Assembly: GCA_964452095.1 (NCBI GenBank)
Contig: CAYVKX010000007.1
Coordinates: 1-33,070 of the forward strand
Direction of reading: 5' to 3'
Length of the DNA: 33,070 nucleotides
Source: DUAL01 sp964452095
GTDB lineage: Bacteria; Bacteroidota; Bacteroidia; Flavobacteriales; BACL11
The position numbers and the translations under genes were made by a program. Position 1 is the stretch's first letter. Each line of letters opens with the position of its first letter. The notes under the pieces were generated by a model. It saw only the letters and a list, made by a program, of their open reading frames with translations. It was not told the origin of the DNA and did no database searches. Shown here in pieces: positions 1 through 8,057 of this stretch.

Positions 1-1651
1 AAACCATACAAACAGTGGAATTCATATTGTCCCAATGAATTTTTGCTCTTGTATCAATAACATCATATCCATACAAGCCTGTTGGCGCATCAGCACAAAT
101 CGTTACATAAGTACAACTTCCATCATCACATTGTGCAGCAGCATTATAATTTGTTGCAGTACTATCTGTACAACCACTAATAGATGTATTTACAGAAATT
201 AACTCAACAGCATCAATTTCACACCAACCACCAAGCGAGCTATTATATGCATCTCCTGTATAAATTTTAAGACCTGTAGTTAAATAAGGAGTTTGTGTCC
301 ATGTAAATACAGAATGATAACAAGAATTTGAATGACCCACACCAGGATCAGTACCTGTCCATACTGTATGATAATTTCCATTATCATCAATAGCATCAAT
401 TTGAGTAACAAAACCAGCAGCAGCATTTTCAACTACTACACAACCAATAGAGTTTACACTTGCAGCATAAGTAACTTCTAACCAGTTATTCCCTGTTCCG
501 TCTTGAGCTAACCAAGCATTAGAATTATCATTACAACTAGTAACATTAGGTGCGCCTGTTGCTTGCATAGCACCATAACTTACTAAAAAATAACTTGATG
601 AAGCAGTAGCTCCACTCGCCCATTGGTTAGGTTGACTAATACAACTTCCGTCATCAATAGTAGCATTTGGATCATAGTTACAATCTAAGGAATCTGTACA
701 ACCTGGTGTTTCTGGTGTTATAGGGATGTTTTCATAGTAATAGTAATCTCTATTATGATTTATTATCAACATATCTTGATCACCATCACCATCTAAATCA
801 CCAAATTCAACTATACCACTATTTGTAGTATATGGTGTTGGTGCGCCAAAGTTATTAAATTGGACTGGCCCAAATGAAAGAGTTGAAGAAGTGGTTTGAT
901 TTTCTTTGTACATAAAAAATTCAGAACTCCCGTTATGTAATAGTGCCATCAAATCCAAATCACCATCACCGTCTAAATCTGCATATTCTGCATATAACCT
1001 ATTCATTCCAACTAAATCGCTAAAAACATTTAAAATAGGTGCTGCAAAAGATGGAGAAGAATTTGTTCCGATATTTTCTGAATATGTATGGTCATAATTA
1101 GGCCAAGGTCCTGAGGAAATCAAATCAAAATCGCCATCACCATCTAAATCAGCTAATGCTGTATAAACATAATCTAATGTTGTTAAACCAAAAGGATTCT
1201 CAACTGGTGCAGCAAATGCAGGAGCAGATGCTGTTCCTATATTTTCAAAATATGCATATGCATTAGAGCCATAACCTGTTAAAATATCTAAATCTCCATC
1301 ATTGTCTAAATCTGCAGCTGAAGGGGATAAGCCCCAATGAGACTGAGGATTTGTAAGCCCAAAAGGATTAGGAACAAAAGCTGCAAAAGAGGGTGCACTT
1401 GCTGTCCCAATATTTTCTAAATAATGAAATTCAGGGCCTTTTACTACCAATAAATCTAAATCTCCATCATTATCTAAATCAACCAACTCTTCACCATAAT
1501 GCCCGCTATTAATTAATCCAAAAGGATTCATATTTACCCATGTAGGGGGAATGAAGTTAGCTTGTTGCTGCGCATTAGTTAAAGTAGGAGCAAATATTAT
1601 TGCTGCTACTATGGCCCATAATACACGCCATTGTTTAAATTTGTTTTTCAT
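1..1651 (-). CDS. Secreted FG-GAP/VCBS-repeat protein with GCTD motifs and start of an FnIII domain (3' end outside window)
   Basis: The reading frame is open on the minus strand from an ATG at 1651 to the left edge, giving about 550 visible residues and no stop, so the gene is partial. Residues 1-28 form a signal peptide (KFKQWRVLWAIVAAIIFAP, then a small-residue cleavage region). Five Asp-rich repeats of the type DLDGDGDLDLL follow at intervals of about 55 residues (near 58, 115, 168, 223 and 285). This is the calcium-binding loop of FG-GAP/VCBS beta-propeller repeats. A GCTD...NYDPNATIDDGSC motif comes next, near residue 316. Residues of about 335-490 look like a galactose-binding/discoidin-type domain (NNWLEVTY, HTVWTGTDPG). 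A second GCTD...DDGSC motif and the start of a fibronectin type III domain (CADAPTGLYGYDVIDTRAKI) reach the edge. Such proteins normally end in a T9SS sorting domain, which would lie outside the window. Surface location is well supported; the ligand is unknown. Confidence 0.85.
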   Translation of the reverse strand, partial: MKNKFKQWRVLWAIVAAIIFAPTLTNAQQQANFIPPTWVNMNPFGLINSGHYGEELVDLDNDGDLDLLVVKGPEFHYLENIGTASAPSFAAFVPNPFGLTNPQSHWGLSPSAADLDNDGDLDILTGYGSNAYAYFENIGTASAPAFAAPVENPFGLTTLDYVYTALADLDGDGDFDLISSGPWPNYDHTYSENIGTNSSPSFAAPILNVFSDLVGMNRLYAEYADLDGDGDLDLMALLHNGSSEFFMYKENQTTSSTLSFGPVQFNNFGAPTPYTTNSGIVEFGDLDGDGDQDMLIINHNRDYYYYENIPITPETPGCTDSLDCNYDPNATIDDGSCISQPNQWASGATASSSYFLVSYGAMQATGAPNVTSCNDNSNAWLAQDGTGNNWLEVTYAASVNSIGCVVVENAAAGFVTQIDAIDDNGNYHTVWTGTDPGVGHSNSCYHSVFTWTQTPYLTTGLKIYTGDAYNSSLGGWCEIDAVELISVNTSISGCTDSTATNYNAAAQCDDGSCTYVTICADAPTGLYGYDVIDTRAKIHWDNMNSTVCMV

Positions 1652-1652
1652 G

Positions 1653-1700
1653 ATTAAAATTATTTTAATGTTTACTCCTCTTTTAAGGGGGGGGGAGTAA
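1653..1700 (-). promoter_or_regulatory. Leader with two inverted repeats and a C9/G9 homopolymer
   Basis: In the probable 5' leader of the gene starting at 1651, TTACTCC (1671-1677) is the exact reverse complement of GGAGTAA (1694-1700), and the run of nine G (1687-1695 on the plus strand) lies in the right part of the hairpin. A second perfect 7-bp inverted repeat, ATTAAAA (1653-1659) and TTTTAAT (1663-1669), has a 3-nt loop and sits directly upstream of the ATG. On the minus-strand RNA, the purine-rich GAGGAG at 1680-1675 overlaps one arm of the first hairpin. The structure is seen directly; a regulatory role is inferred. Confidence 0.5.
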
Positions 1701-1722
1701 TTGCCCTATTTTTTTTCAAACA

Positions 1723-1730
1723 CAAAAGTA
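1723..1730 (-). promoter_or_regulatory. Probable -7 promoter element (TAnnTTTG) for the VCBS-repeat gene
   Basis: On the minus strand the bases read TACTTTTG, an exact match to the Bacteroidota -7 consensus TAnnTTTG. No convincing TTTG -33 element lies at the usual distance. Initiation here would give a leader of about 65 nt carrying the poly-C hairpin. Confidence 0.4.
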
Positions 1731-1792
1731 AAGAAGCCAAAACTCTTAAAAAACACCATAATTTGTTTTAGATTTCAGTTCGTAAATATTAC

Positions 1793-1800
1793 TATCTTTG
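1793..1800 (+). promoter_or_regulatory. Probable -7 promoter element (TAnnTTTG) just upstream of the gene at 1805
   Basis: TATCTTTG followed by C matches TAnnTTTG exactly and ends only 4 nt before the ATG at 1805, which implies a leaderless or nearly leaderless transcript. The nearest TTTG upstream (1762-1765) is 27 nt away, rather far, so the -33 element is unclear. Confidence 0.5.
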
Positions 1801-1804
1801 CCAA

Positions 1805-3205
1805 ATGAGAAAAGAAACGGATTATTTGCAGCAGCTTATTTCATCATTAAGCAAACATGAGAAATCTTATATAATTTCTCAATTATCTCCTAATAAAAAT
1901 AAAAATCATTTTTTATTGTTTAATGTAATTAGCAAACAAAAAGAATACAACAACAAAGAGTTAGAAGCACAATTAAATATTAAAAATATTTCAGTTCGTA
2001 AAAACAGACTGTTTGCAAAACTCTTACAAATACTAAATGTATATCAAGAAAACCATAATGATAAAGCAGTACTCAACCGTAAAATGAGTGAGTTAGCCAT
2101 TTTAAGGAACAAAGGCATGTTCCACAAAATGTGGTTAGAAATAAAAAAACTAGAAAAAGAAATTATAGAAAAAGAATACTTTTCTTTAATGATAAAACTA
2201 TTAGAAGAAAAAACAAATTGCATTAATTTATTGTCCCATAAAGATTTGTTCCAAAAGCAAATAAAGCTACAAGAACAATACTACTTCTACACCAATAAAA
2301 GTAACAGGCAATACCAAATGTTTACAAATGCTAACAGAACAAATATGGTAGTAAAATCCTATTTACCATCTGATGAAACTGGGCTAAAATATCTTTCCCA
2401 AATTATAGCAAGCTCTGTAATGTTAGAGTTTGAAAAATTTTCTTTTATAGAAAAATCCTTGTATTTCGATATTATGCAAAACTACCACCTATTTATTGGT
2501 GATTTAAAAACCTATAAAGATTATGCGGTAAAAAACTACACCCATTGGCAAACAGATAAAGACAAACAAAACACTAATGCAGTTAATTATATTATTATGC
2601 TTTCTCACCTACAAAAAGCATGCGCATATACTTCTAGTTGGCATAAAGATATTGAAATTGAATTAGAGAAACTAAGTAAAATACATCATCAATTACATAG
2701 ATTTATTAATATTAGAAAAAAATTAAATAAATTAACTTATCTGCTTGTAACAGAAAAATATAAAACCATACAACAATTAAATATTGATTATGATATTTTT
2801 TCAGCAAATGATTTGATAATTATTCAAATAAAACTTGCCATTTCATTTTTTCATTTAGGTAACTACTTAAAAGCTAAAAAACAGTTAAATAATATCTTAA
2901 ATGCTGATTTTAGACATATTCTTTTCTTTGAATTTGAAACTGCACACCTATTGTTTATACTTTGTATAATAAAACAAGAAATGAATTCGGATTATATTGA
3001 TAATCAAATTGATAATTCTATTAGGTGGATGAAAAAACAAGATGCAATAAAAATGTCTTCAATTTTAAGAGCTATAAAAAGATGGTATTTAGCTTCTGCA
3101 GGTAAAAAAGAAAAAATAGCTAAAGATATTTTAGAAAAAACAAAGGAATTAAAAAACCTTATTATTACTTTAGAATTGAATTTGGAGGCGACTTTTAACT
3201 GCTAA
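1805..3205 (+). CDS. Conserved-type helical (TPR-like) cytoplasmic protein of unknown function
   Basis: This 466-residue protein has no signal peptide and no membrane segment. It is rich in Lys, Asn, Ile and Leu. The N-terminal stretch (LISSLSKHEKSYIISQL, then KEYNNKELEAQLN and SVRKNRLFAKLL, residues of about 11-80) resembles the opening of a group of Bacteroidota proteins, often annotated hypothetical, that begin with a small helical domain followed by irregular tetratricopeptide-like helices. The rest (about 100-460) is amphipathic helix pairs such as FFHLGNYLKAKKQLNNIL, typical of a TPR-like solenoid. The start is supported by the TAnnTTTG element ending 4 nt upstream and by the family-like N-terminus. 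It is divergent from the VCBS-repeat gene and convergent with the next gene. No catalytic motif was recognised; a protein-interaction role is only an inference from the fold. Confidence 0.8.
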   Translation: MRKETDYLQQLISSLSKHEKSYIISQLSPNKNKNHFLLFNVISKQKEYNNKELEAQLNIKNISVRKNRLFAKLLQILNVYQENHNDKAVLNRKMSELAILRNKGMFHKMWLEIKKLEKEIIEKEYFSLMIKLLEEKTNCINLLSHKDLFQKQIKLQEQYYFYTNKSNRQYQMFTNANRTNMVVKSYLPSDETGLKYLSQIIASSVMLEFEKFSFIEKSLYFDIMQNYHLFIGDLKTYKDYAVKNYTHWQTDKDKQNTNAVNYIIMLSHLQKACAYTSSWHKDIEIELEKLSKIHHQLHRFINIRKKLNKLTYLLVTEKYKTIQQLNIDYDIFSANDLIIIQIKLAISFFHLGNYLKAKKQLNNILNADFRHILFFEFETAHLLFILCIIKQEMNSDYIDNQIDNSIRWMKKQDAIKMSSILRAIKRWYLASAGKKEKIAKDILEKTKELKNLIITLELNLEATFNC

Positions 3206-3260
3206 TTGTTGGTTGTTTTTATCAACACATTAACTAATTTTCTTAATTGTTACATTATCT

Positions 3261-4634
3261 TTACCTCACCACAATCTTTTCACATACCCTTTTATTAATC
3301 TGAATAAAATAAAAATTAGGTGGTAAATTCTTTATTTGAATTTTATTTTCTCCTTTATTTACTGCAATTGTTTTTATATTGTTTCCAAGCAAATCGGTAA
3401 TTTGAACCATTGAATTTTCAATAAAATCAGATTCTACATACAGATTTCCATCAGAAGGATTAGGATAAACCAAAACCTTAGTAAAGGATTCGTTTATGCT
3501 AGAAAGTTGCTCGTAAGTAATTCCTTTGTAGGGCTGCACTATACTTTGCTGACTTCCATTCGCATTGGTAAATCGAACTCTAGCTCTTCCTGTATCTGGA
3601 CCTGCCATAAATGGATCGGTAAAAAAATGAAAGGAAAAGTCGATAGTATCTCCAGCAGCAATTATTGCAGAAATGGTATCTTGAGTAGAGGGCAAGCAAA
3701 CCGTTACGCACATGGAGCTTTCCCATGTTTGTGCTGGCAGCAGATTTACAACTCTTTCAATATCTACTTTTACGCCATCATTACTAATATTTATTATTTC
3801 CCCATAAATATCAATAATATCGCCAGGATTTCCATAAGTTACAGTAGTAGCCGTGCTTTTTAGTTGAAAATCGAAAGTACCATTTAAGCTAGTAACTTGC
3901 GAACACCCTCCTGTATTTACACTTAGTAAACTATCAATATCGCACCAAATATTTGTGATAGAACCATTTGGAGGATTGGAATTGTGAAACCATTGATGGT
4001 AGGCGAAAAGCACACCATTTGTATCAATCAAATAAGCAGTATTTGGCTGTGCACCATAATAAATCCACCACTCATTACAAGGGCCATCAATATAAATAGG
4101 GACGCTTATTGGCACAGGAACATAAGAACCAGAAGTTCCCACTCCATTTATCATGTCTTGCAAATTATCTTTTCTTTCCCCATAAGTAGAAGGTTGAGGG
4201 TAAGGAGGATTAGTGGGTTGTACATTTCCACTATATGGCATTACGCTTCCAGTAGGGTGTGCTTCCACAGTGTAAACCACAAATACTTCAATATCATTTC
4301 CAAATTGAGCAGCAACTGCATTTACATCCGTCATATGATCACGAAAAATAGGGCAAGTATAACTTCCGGCAACCATAAGTACTCTTTTTCCAGTATTTAA
4401 TACATCAGAAAGTGTAACAGAATTTCCATTAATATCATATAAAGTAAAATCAGCCATAGTATCTCCAGGATTAATTGTAACCCAAGCATTCCCTTGACTT
4501 CTCGGAACTATAGTGCAGACAGGGTCAGTATCATTTGGTAGAGAATTTATTCCGATTGAAGGTAATAAATTTACTTGTGCTTGTATAATTAGCGGCAAGC
4601 AGAATAAAATAATTAGTAAGTGTTTTGTTTTCAT
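3261..4634 (-). CDS. Secreted deiodinase/redoxin-like protein with T9SS sorting domain
   Basis: I place the start at the ATG at 4634 (457 residues), not the in-frame ATG at 4664, because the signal peptide MKTKHLLIILFCLPLIIQAQ begins there and an A-rich leader precedes it. Residues of about 55-230 form a thioredoxin-like domain: ADFTLYDINGNSVTLSDVL, GSYTCPIFRDHM with a single Cys at about 94, and VYTVEAHPTGS at about 120-130. This pairing matches the iodothyronine deiodinase family, where the active site is SCT-U-PPF and is followed by EAHP; here Cys replaces selenocysteine. An Ig-like beta region follows (about 245-375), then a type A T9SS sorting domain (VYPNPSDGNLYVE ... KIVVR). It is the last gene of a four-gene minus-strand run. 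A redox or dehalogenation substrate cannot be read from sequence; peroxiredoxin-like thiol chemistry is the conservative guess. Confidence 0.75.
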   Translation of the reverse strand: MKTKHLLIILFCLPLIIQAQVNLLPSIGINSLPNDTDPVCTIVPRSQGNAWVTINPGDTMADFTLYDINGNSVTLSDVLNTGKRVLMVAGSYTCPIFRDHMTDVNAVAAQFGNDIEVFVVYTVEAHPTGSVMPYSGNVQPTNPPYPQPSTYGERKDNLQDMINGVGTSGSYVPVPISVPIYIDGPCNEWWIYYGAQPNTAYLIDTNGVLFAYHQWFHNSNPPNGSITNIWCDIDSLLSVNTGGCSQVTSLNGTFDFQLKSTATTVTYGNPGDIIDIYGEIINISNDGVKVDIERVVNLLPAQTWESSMCVTVCLPSTQDTISAIIAAGDTIDFSFHFFTDPFMAGPDTGRARVRFTNANGSQQSIVQPYKGITYEQLSSINESFTKVLVYPNPSDGNLYVESDFIENSMVQITDLLGNNIKTIAVNKGENKIQIKNLPPNFYFIQINKRVCEKIVVR

Positions 4635-4686
4635 TTTTTTTGGTTTTGTTTTTTTAATAGACATAATAGAAGTTAAAAGGTTTAAT

Positions 4687-5802
4687 TCAATAAATAAGAA
4701 ATTTCTTTTCTACCGATCCATCATCATAAATATAAAATAATGGGGTATTTTTTGATTGGCTAGTTTCTCTGCCTAAAATATCTACTATTTTAATTAAGTT
4801 TTTATTTTCAGAAGAAAAGTTTGAAATAGAGGAAGGTAAAGGTACAATTTTAGATAATCCTGTGGAAGTTGCTACCCACACATTATTTTGGCTATCAATA
4901 GCTAATTCTCTTACATTTGGACCTGCCAATCCATCTGTTACATCAAAATCTTCCCACTGTGTTCCATTCCAAAAAGCTACTCCTCCTTCCGCCAAATAGC
5001 CAACATAAATGCTAGTCCAGATTCTTCCAAAACCATCTTTTGCGATATCTACCACAGGATTTAAAGTGTCTGGAGGAGGTAAAATATACATCTTGGTATG
5101 ATTAGTTACGCTAGTATTTGTAGCATCTAAAACAGACATCCCACTTGAAGTTCCAATCCACTTTTGGTTATTATCGCACAAAATAGCCGTGCTGTAATTA
5201 CTTACCAAACCATTGTTTATAGTGTAAGTTGTAAAGGTTGTGCCATCAAAATGCACTGTTCCATCCAGTGGAGTGGCAAACCATTTATCGCCATTGTTAT
5301 CAAATGCAGTAGCGGCAACTCCACTAATAGGCAAATCAGGACTGCTGTAAGTAATCCAATTAGTTCCACTTCCTCCAACAAGGCAACTAACCCCAGCAGA
5401 AAAAGATGCGTGAGCAAACCATAAATCACCATTGGGTGCTTGGGCAATATGTGCGACTTTATTCATAGCCAATCCATCAGCAGTAGTGTATGTAGTCCAT
5501 GTAGATCCATCAAATTTTGAAACTCCAAAATCTGTTCCAGCCCAAATATTTCCGCTTGTTGCTACAATTGTTTTCACATTATCGTTTACCAAACCATCAG
5601 TAGTAGTGTAGTTTGTCCAATTTACTCCATCAAATTTTGAAATTCCACTAGAGGTTCCAAGCCAAATATTATCATTATTATTTACTGCTACACAATTTAT
5701 TGCATCACTTATTAAGCCATCAGCAGTGGTAAAATTTGTAATGGTTTGTGCTCCAATTTGCAATGAAATTGCAGTCATAAAAAGTAAAATTATTTTCCTC
5801 AT
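4687..5802 (-). CDS. Secreted Reg_prop-type beta-propeller protein with variant T9SS tail
   Basis: This 371-residue protein opens with a signal peptide (MRKIILLFMTAISLQIGAQ). It then carries repeated blades of about 40 residues of the form FTTADGLISDAINCVAV..NIWLGTSSGISKFDG, with at least six recognisable WxGTxxGxSxFDG-like copies between residues 20 and 315. These are two-component-regulator-propeller repeats (Reg_prop), normally found in the sensor half of hybrid histidine kinases, but here there is no membrane segment, kinase or AraC domain. The C-terminus (LIKIVDILGRETSQSKN, then FYIYDDGSVEKKFLIY) looks like a shortened variant of the T9SS sorting domain without the usual YPNP. The gene starts 2 nt after the CotH stop and is followed by the deiodinase-like gene. 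Its probable role is a surface binding scaffold; the ligand is unknown. Confidence 0.75.
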   Translation of the reverse strand: MRKIILLFMTAISLQIGAQTITNFTTADGLISDAINCVAVNNNDNIWLGTSSGISKFDGVNWTNYTTTDGLVNDNVKTIVATSGNIWAGTDFGVSKFDGSTWTTYTTADGLAMNKVAHIAQAPNGDLWFAHASFSAGVSCLVGGSGTNWITYSSPDLPISGVAATAFDNNGDKWFATPLDGTVHFDGTTFTTYTINNGLVSNYSTAILCDNNQKWIGTSSGMSVLDATNTSVTNHTKMYILPPPDTLNPVVDIAKDGFGRIWTSIYVGYLAEGGVAFWNGTQWEDFDVTDGLAGPNVRELAIDSQNNVWVATSTGLSKIVPLPSSISNFSSENKNLIKIVDILGRETSQSKNTPLFYIYDDGSVEKKFLIY

Positions 5803-5804
5803 AA

Positions 5805-8057
5805 TTAGTTGATTTTAATTGCTTTTATCGTTTTATTTTTTGTTTTCAAATGTATAAAATAAACTCCTGTATTCCAATTTGATGTGTTGATTCTATTGAT
5901 ATTATTTGCTGAAAAAACTTCTTTTCCAAGTATATCTCTTACAATTATATCTGCTTTATTTTTTAAAAGTAAAACAGTTGTAAAAGGATTAGGATAGATT
6001 TTTATTTGCTCAGATATTTCTTTCACTGAACTAATAAAATCGTTATTAGAATTAAAAGTTGGGGTTTGCAGAACAAACGGTCCGCTTCCATTTGGCACCC
6101 TTGCATAAGCCGTATCTGCTCCTTGAGGAATAAAAGTTAAGGAATCTATTATTACGCTATCAGCATTTGTTAAGATAAGTTCTTCTCCAAGATTTGATAG
6201 TTTAAAATTGGCATGCAACCCTCCTTGATTTCCATCTTCATCTGCCCAAATAATTAAATACCCATTTGCCTGAATTGTATGAGAAGGCAATTCCCATTTT
6301 TGCAAAATCCCAGCTGTATCGGTTAAAAATAATCCGCCAGTTGAAATAGGTGAGTTAGTAGTATTATAGAGTTCAATCCAATCTTCATAATTCCCGCTTC
6401 CATCTGCTGCAGTATTTGTATTATTAGACATTACTTCATTAATTACCACATCTCCTAATTGAAGTTGCGATTGTAAAGAATAAAATTCATATGCTGCCCT
6501 CACAGGGGAAAACACTCCAGCAGAATCGTTATCAGCATACAAATAATAGTCAATAGAATTAGCTGCATTCGGTATTTTCCCTCCAAAAGTTCCATCATTT
6601 GCACTTCCATCATTATGCAATCCATCATCATACATTGTCGTTTTTTTAAAAGCCATATTTTTACCAAATCTGTAGGCTAAAATAGCATCAGTAGCATCAT
6701 TTATTTCAGCAGAAATCCAAACATCATTCCCTAAAATAATATTTTGAGGACTATTGGAGATATTAGCAATTGCTGGCTCGCCACTAAAGCCAGTATAATT
6801 ACTCAAATAAGTAGTTCGACTATCCATCAATTGTGTAATCCCAGGACAATCAGCCGTAACCAATGCCACTTGATTAGTCATATTTGTTGTAAAATCGATA
6901 TAAGAATAAAACTTATTGGTATCGTTTTGCACAGACAAATCAATCAGATTTTGTAAATTTTGTCCTCTTGTAGAATAATTCTGATTTGCAAAATTCTCTT
7001 GCACAATAGTTCGAATATGAGCCAAATACATTTTTCTATTTCTTTCACTTTGGAATAAATTTCTAAGTAGAGGTCTTGGAGCAATAGAAATCTCAGAATG
7101 ATGAACTAAAGGGTCCATATTTTGAGCTTGCAAAATATCAAATCCGTTAAAATAAAGTGAAGATGCATCTGTTAATCTGAAACTTCCAAAAGACATATTC
7201 AAATCCCAAAGTATCGGATTAAATTGTCCTGTAATATCTTTATACAAATAATAATTTTGACCGTATCCAATATAAGAATCAAAATTGATAAGTGTATAAT
7301 TGAGTGCGTGCATCCAAAGGGTTCTATCTACATTTAAAATATTTTCAATGCTGTCAGTATGATTATTTAATGTGTCAATCAAATGATACAAATCCCCCCA
7401 TCCATAATCAGATTTCAAATCATAATAAGTTTCATAATCTAAACTATCAGTTCCGTGTGTATCGCTCAAATTTGAATTTTCTCCACCGGGATTGATGTCT
7501 AAATTTTCAGGATTGCATTTAAAAAAAGGATTGTATTTATTATCAAAATGCTCGTTCAAGAAAGATTTATTTACCGCTTGCACATTGGTATATAATCCCC
7601 AAAGCGTATCATTAATAAAAACATTTGCAAAGTTTGCTTGTGCTGAAGGCAAATAATTTCTTGCAATTTCATAAGTCAGAACTTCCCTAATAAAAGAGGG
7701 GTCTTGTATTACATTGGAGAGTTTTAGTTTATCAATCCCTTGATGATCTTGCCCATCAATGATGTAATCTAATTTTATATTAAAGGGGTTTTTAAGGCGA
7801 TTCACAGATACTGAACTAAACCCTTTGTACCGAACTCCAACACTATCGTAAGATGAACCATCAATAGAAATATCAGCTAAAATTCTTTCATTATCTCCAA
7901 CTACATAAAGGCTGTCTAACTGATAATCCCAATTAGAAGCATAGAAATAAATACGAATTTCTCTGATGGAATCTGCTGCATAAAAGTTGCTTTGTGAAAA
8001 AGCAGAAAATTGTAACAAAGAAACTGCAACAAAAAATATGAGTCGTTTTAAAAACAC
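5805..8057 (-). CDS. Secreted CotH-kinase-family protein with lamin-tail domain and T9SS sorting domain
   Basis: This 750-residue exported protein has a signal peptide (LKRLIFFVAVSLLQFSAFSQ). The CotH-like kinase domain covers about residues 30-420: RYKGFSS and NPFNIKLD (Lys95, candidate ATP-binding Lys), an FIREVLTYEIARNY helix, VFINDTLWGLYTNVQ, NFDSYIGYGQNYYLY (Asp260, candidate catalytic base) and ILWDLNMSFG (Asp285, candidate metal ligand). A beta region follows, then a lamin-tail domain (about 535-665: VVINEVMSNN, DWIELYN, GYLIIWAD, FKLSNLGEEL) and a T9SS sorting domain (IKIYPNPF to the end). The start is GTG at 8057: an in-frame TAA (8060-8058) lies directly upstream and no ATG occurs before the mature protein. 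CotH family members are atypical secretory protein kinases; the substrate here is unknown. Translation is probably coupled to the upstream gene. Confidence 0.8.
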   Translation of the reverse strand: MFLKRLIFFVAVSLLQFSAFSQSNFYAADSIREIRIYFYASNWDYQLDSLYVVGDNERILADISIDGSSYDSVGVRYKGFSSVSVNRLKNPFNIKLDYIIDGQDHQGIDKLKLSNVIQDPSFIREVLTYEIARNYLPSAQANFANVFINDTLWGLYTNVQAVNKSFLNEHFDNKYNPFFKCNPENLDINPGGENSNLSDTHGTDSLDYETYYDLKSDYGWGDLYHLIDTLNNHTDSIENILNVDRTLWMHALNYTLINFDSYIGYGQNYYLYKDITGQFNPILWDLNMSFGSFRLTDASSLYFNGFDILQAQNMDPLVHHSEISIAPRPLLRNLFQSERNRKMYLAHIRTIVQENFANQNYSTRGQNLQNLIDLSVQNDTNKFYSYIDFTTNMTNQVALVTADCPGITQLMDSRTTYLSNYTGFSGEPAIANISNSPQNIILGNDVWISAEINDATDAILAYRFGKNMAFKKTTMYDDGLHNDGSANDGTFGGKIPNAANSIDYYLYADNDSAGVFSPVRAAYEFYSLQSQLQLGDVVINEVMSNNTNTAADGSGNYEDWIELYNTTNSPISTGGLFLTDTAGILQKWELPSHTIQANGYLIIWADEDGNQGGLHANFKLSNLGEELILTNADSVIIDSLTFIPQGADTAYARVPNGSGPFVLQTPTFNSNNDFISSVKEISEQIKIYPNPFTTVLLLKNKADIIVRDILGKEVFSANNINRINTSNWNTGVYFIHLKTKNKTIKAIKIN

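Noticed and set aside
3206..3260. Possible terminator between the convergent genes at 3205 and 3261
   Set aside because: Only a 5-bp stem (TGTTG/CAACA) with a 10-nt loop could be found, too weak to call.
3507..4400. Two plus-strand ORFs (118 and 138 residues) opposite the deiodinase-like gene
   Set aside because: Rich in Ser, Ile and Arg without motifs, antisense to a gene with signal peptide and sorting domain.
4635..4664. Upstream in-frame ATG at 4664 as the start of the deiodinase-like gene
   Set aside because: It would add ten mostly basic residues before an intact signal peptide; the ATG at 4634 has the typical A-rich leader.
4687..5802. Reg_prop repeats read as a hybrid two-component sensor
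   Set aside because: No membrane helix, histidine kinase, receiver or DNA-binding domain; the chain ends in a sorting-type tail right after the propeller.
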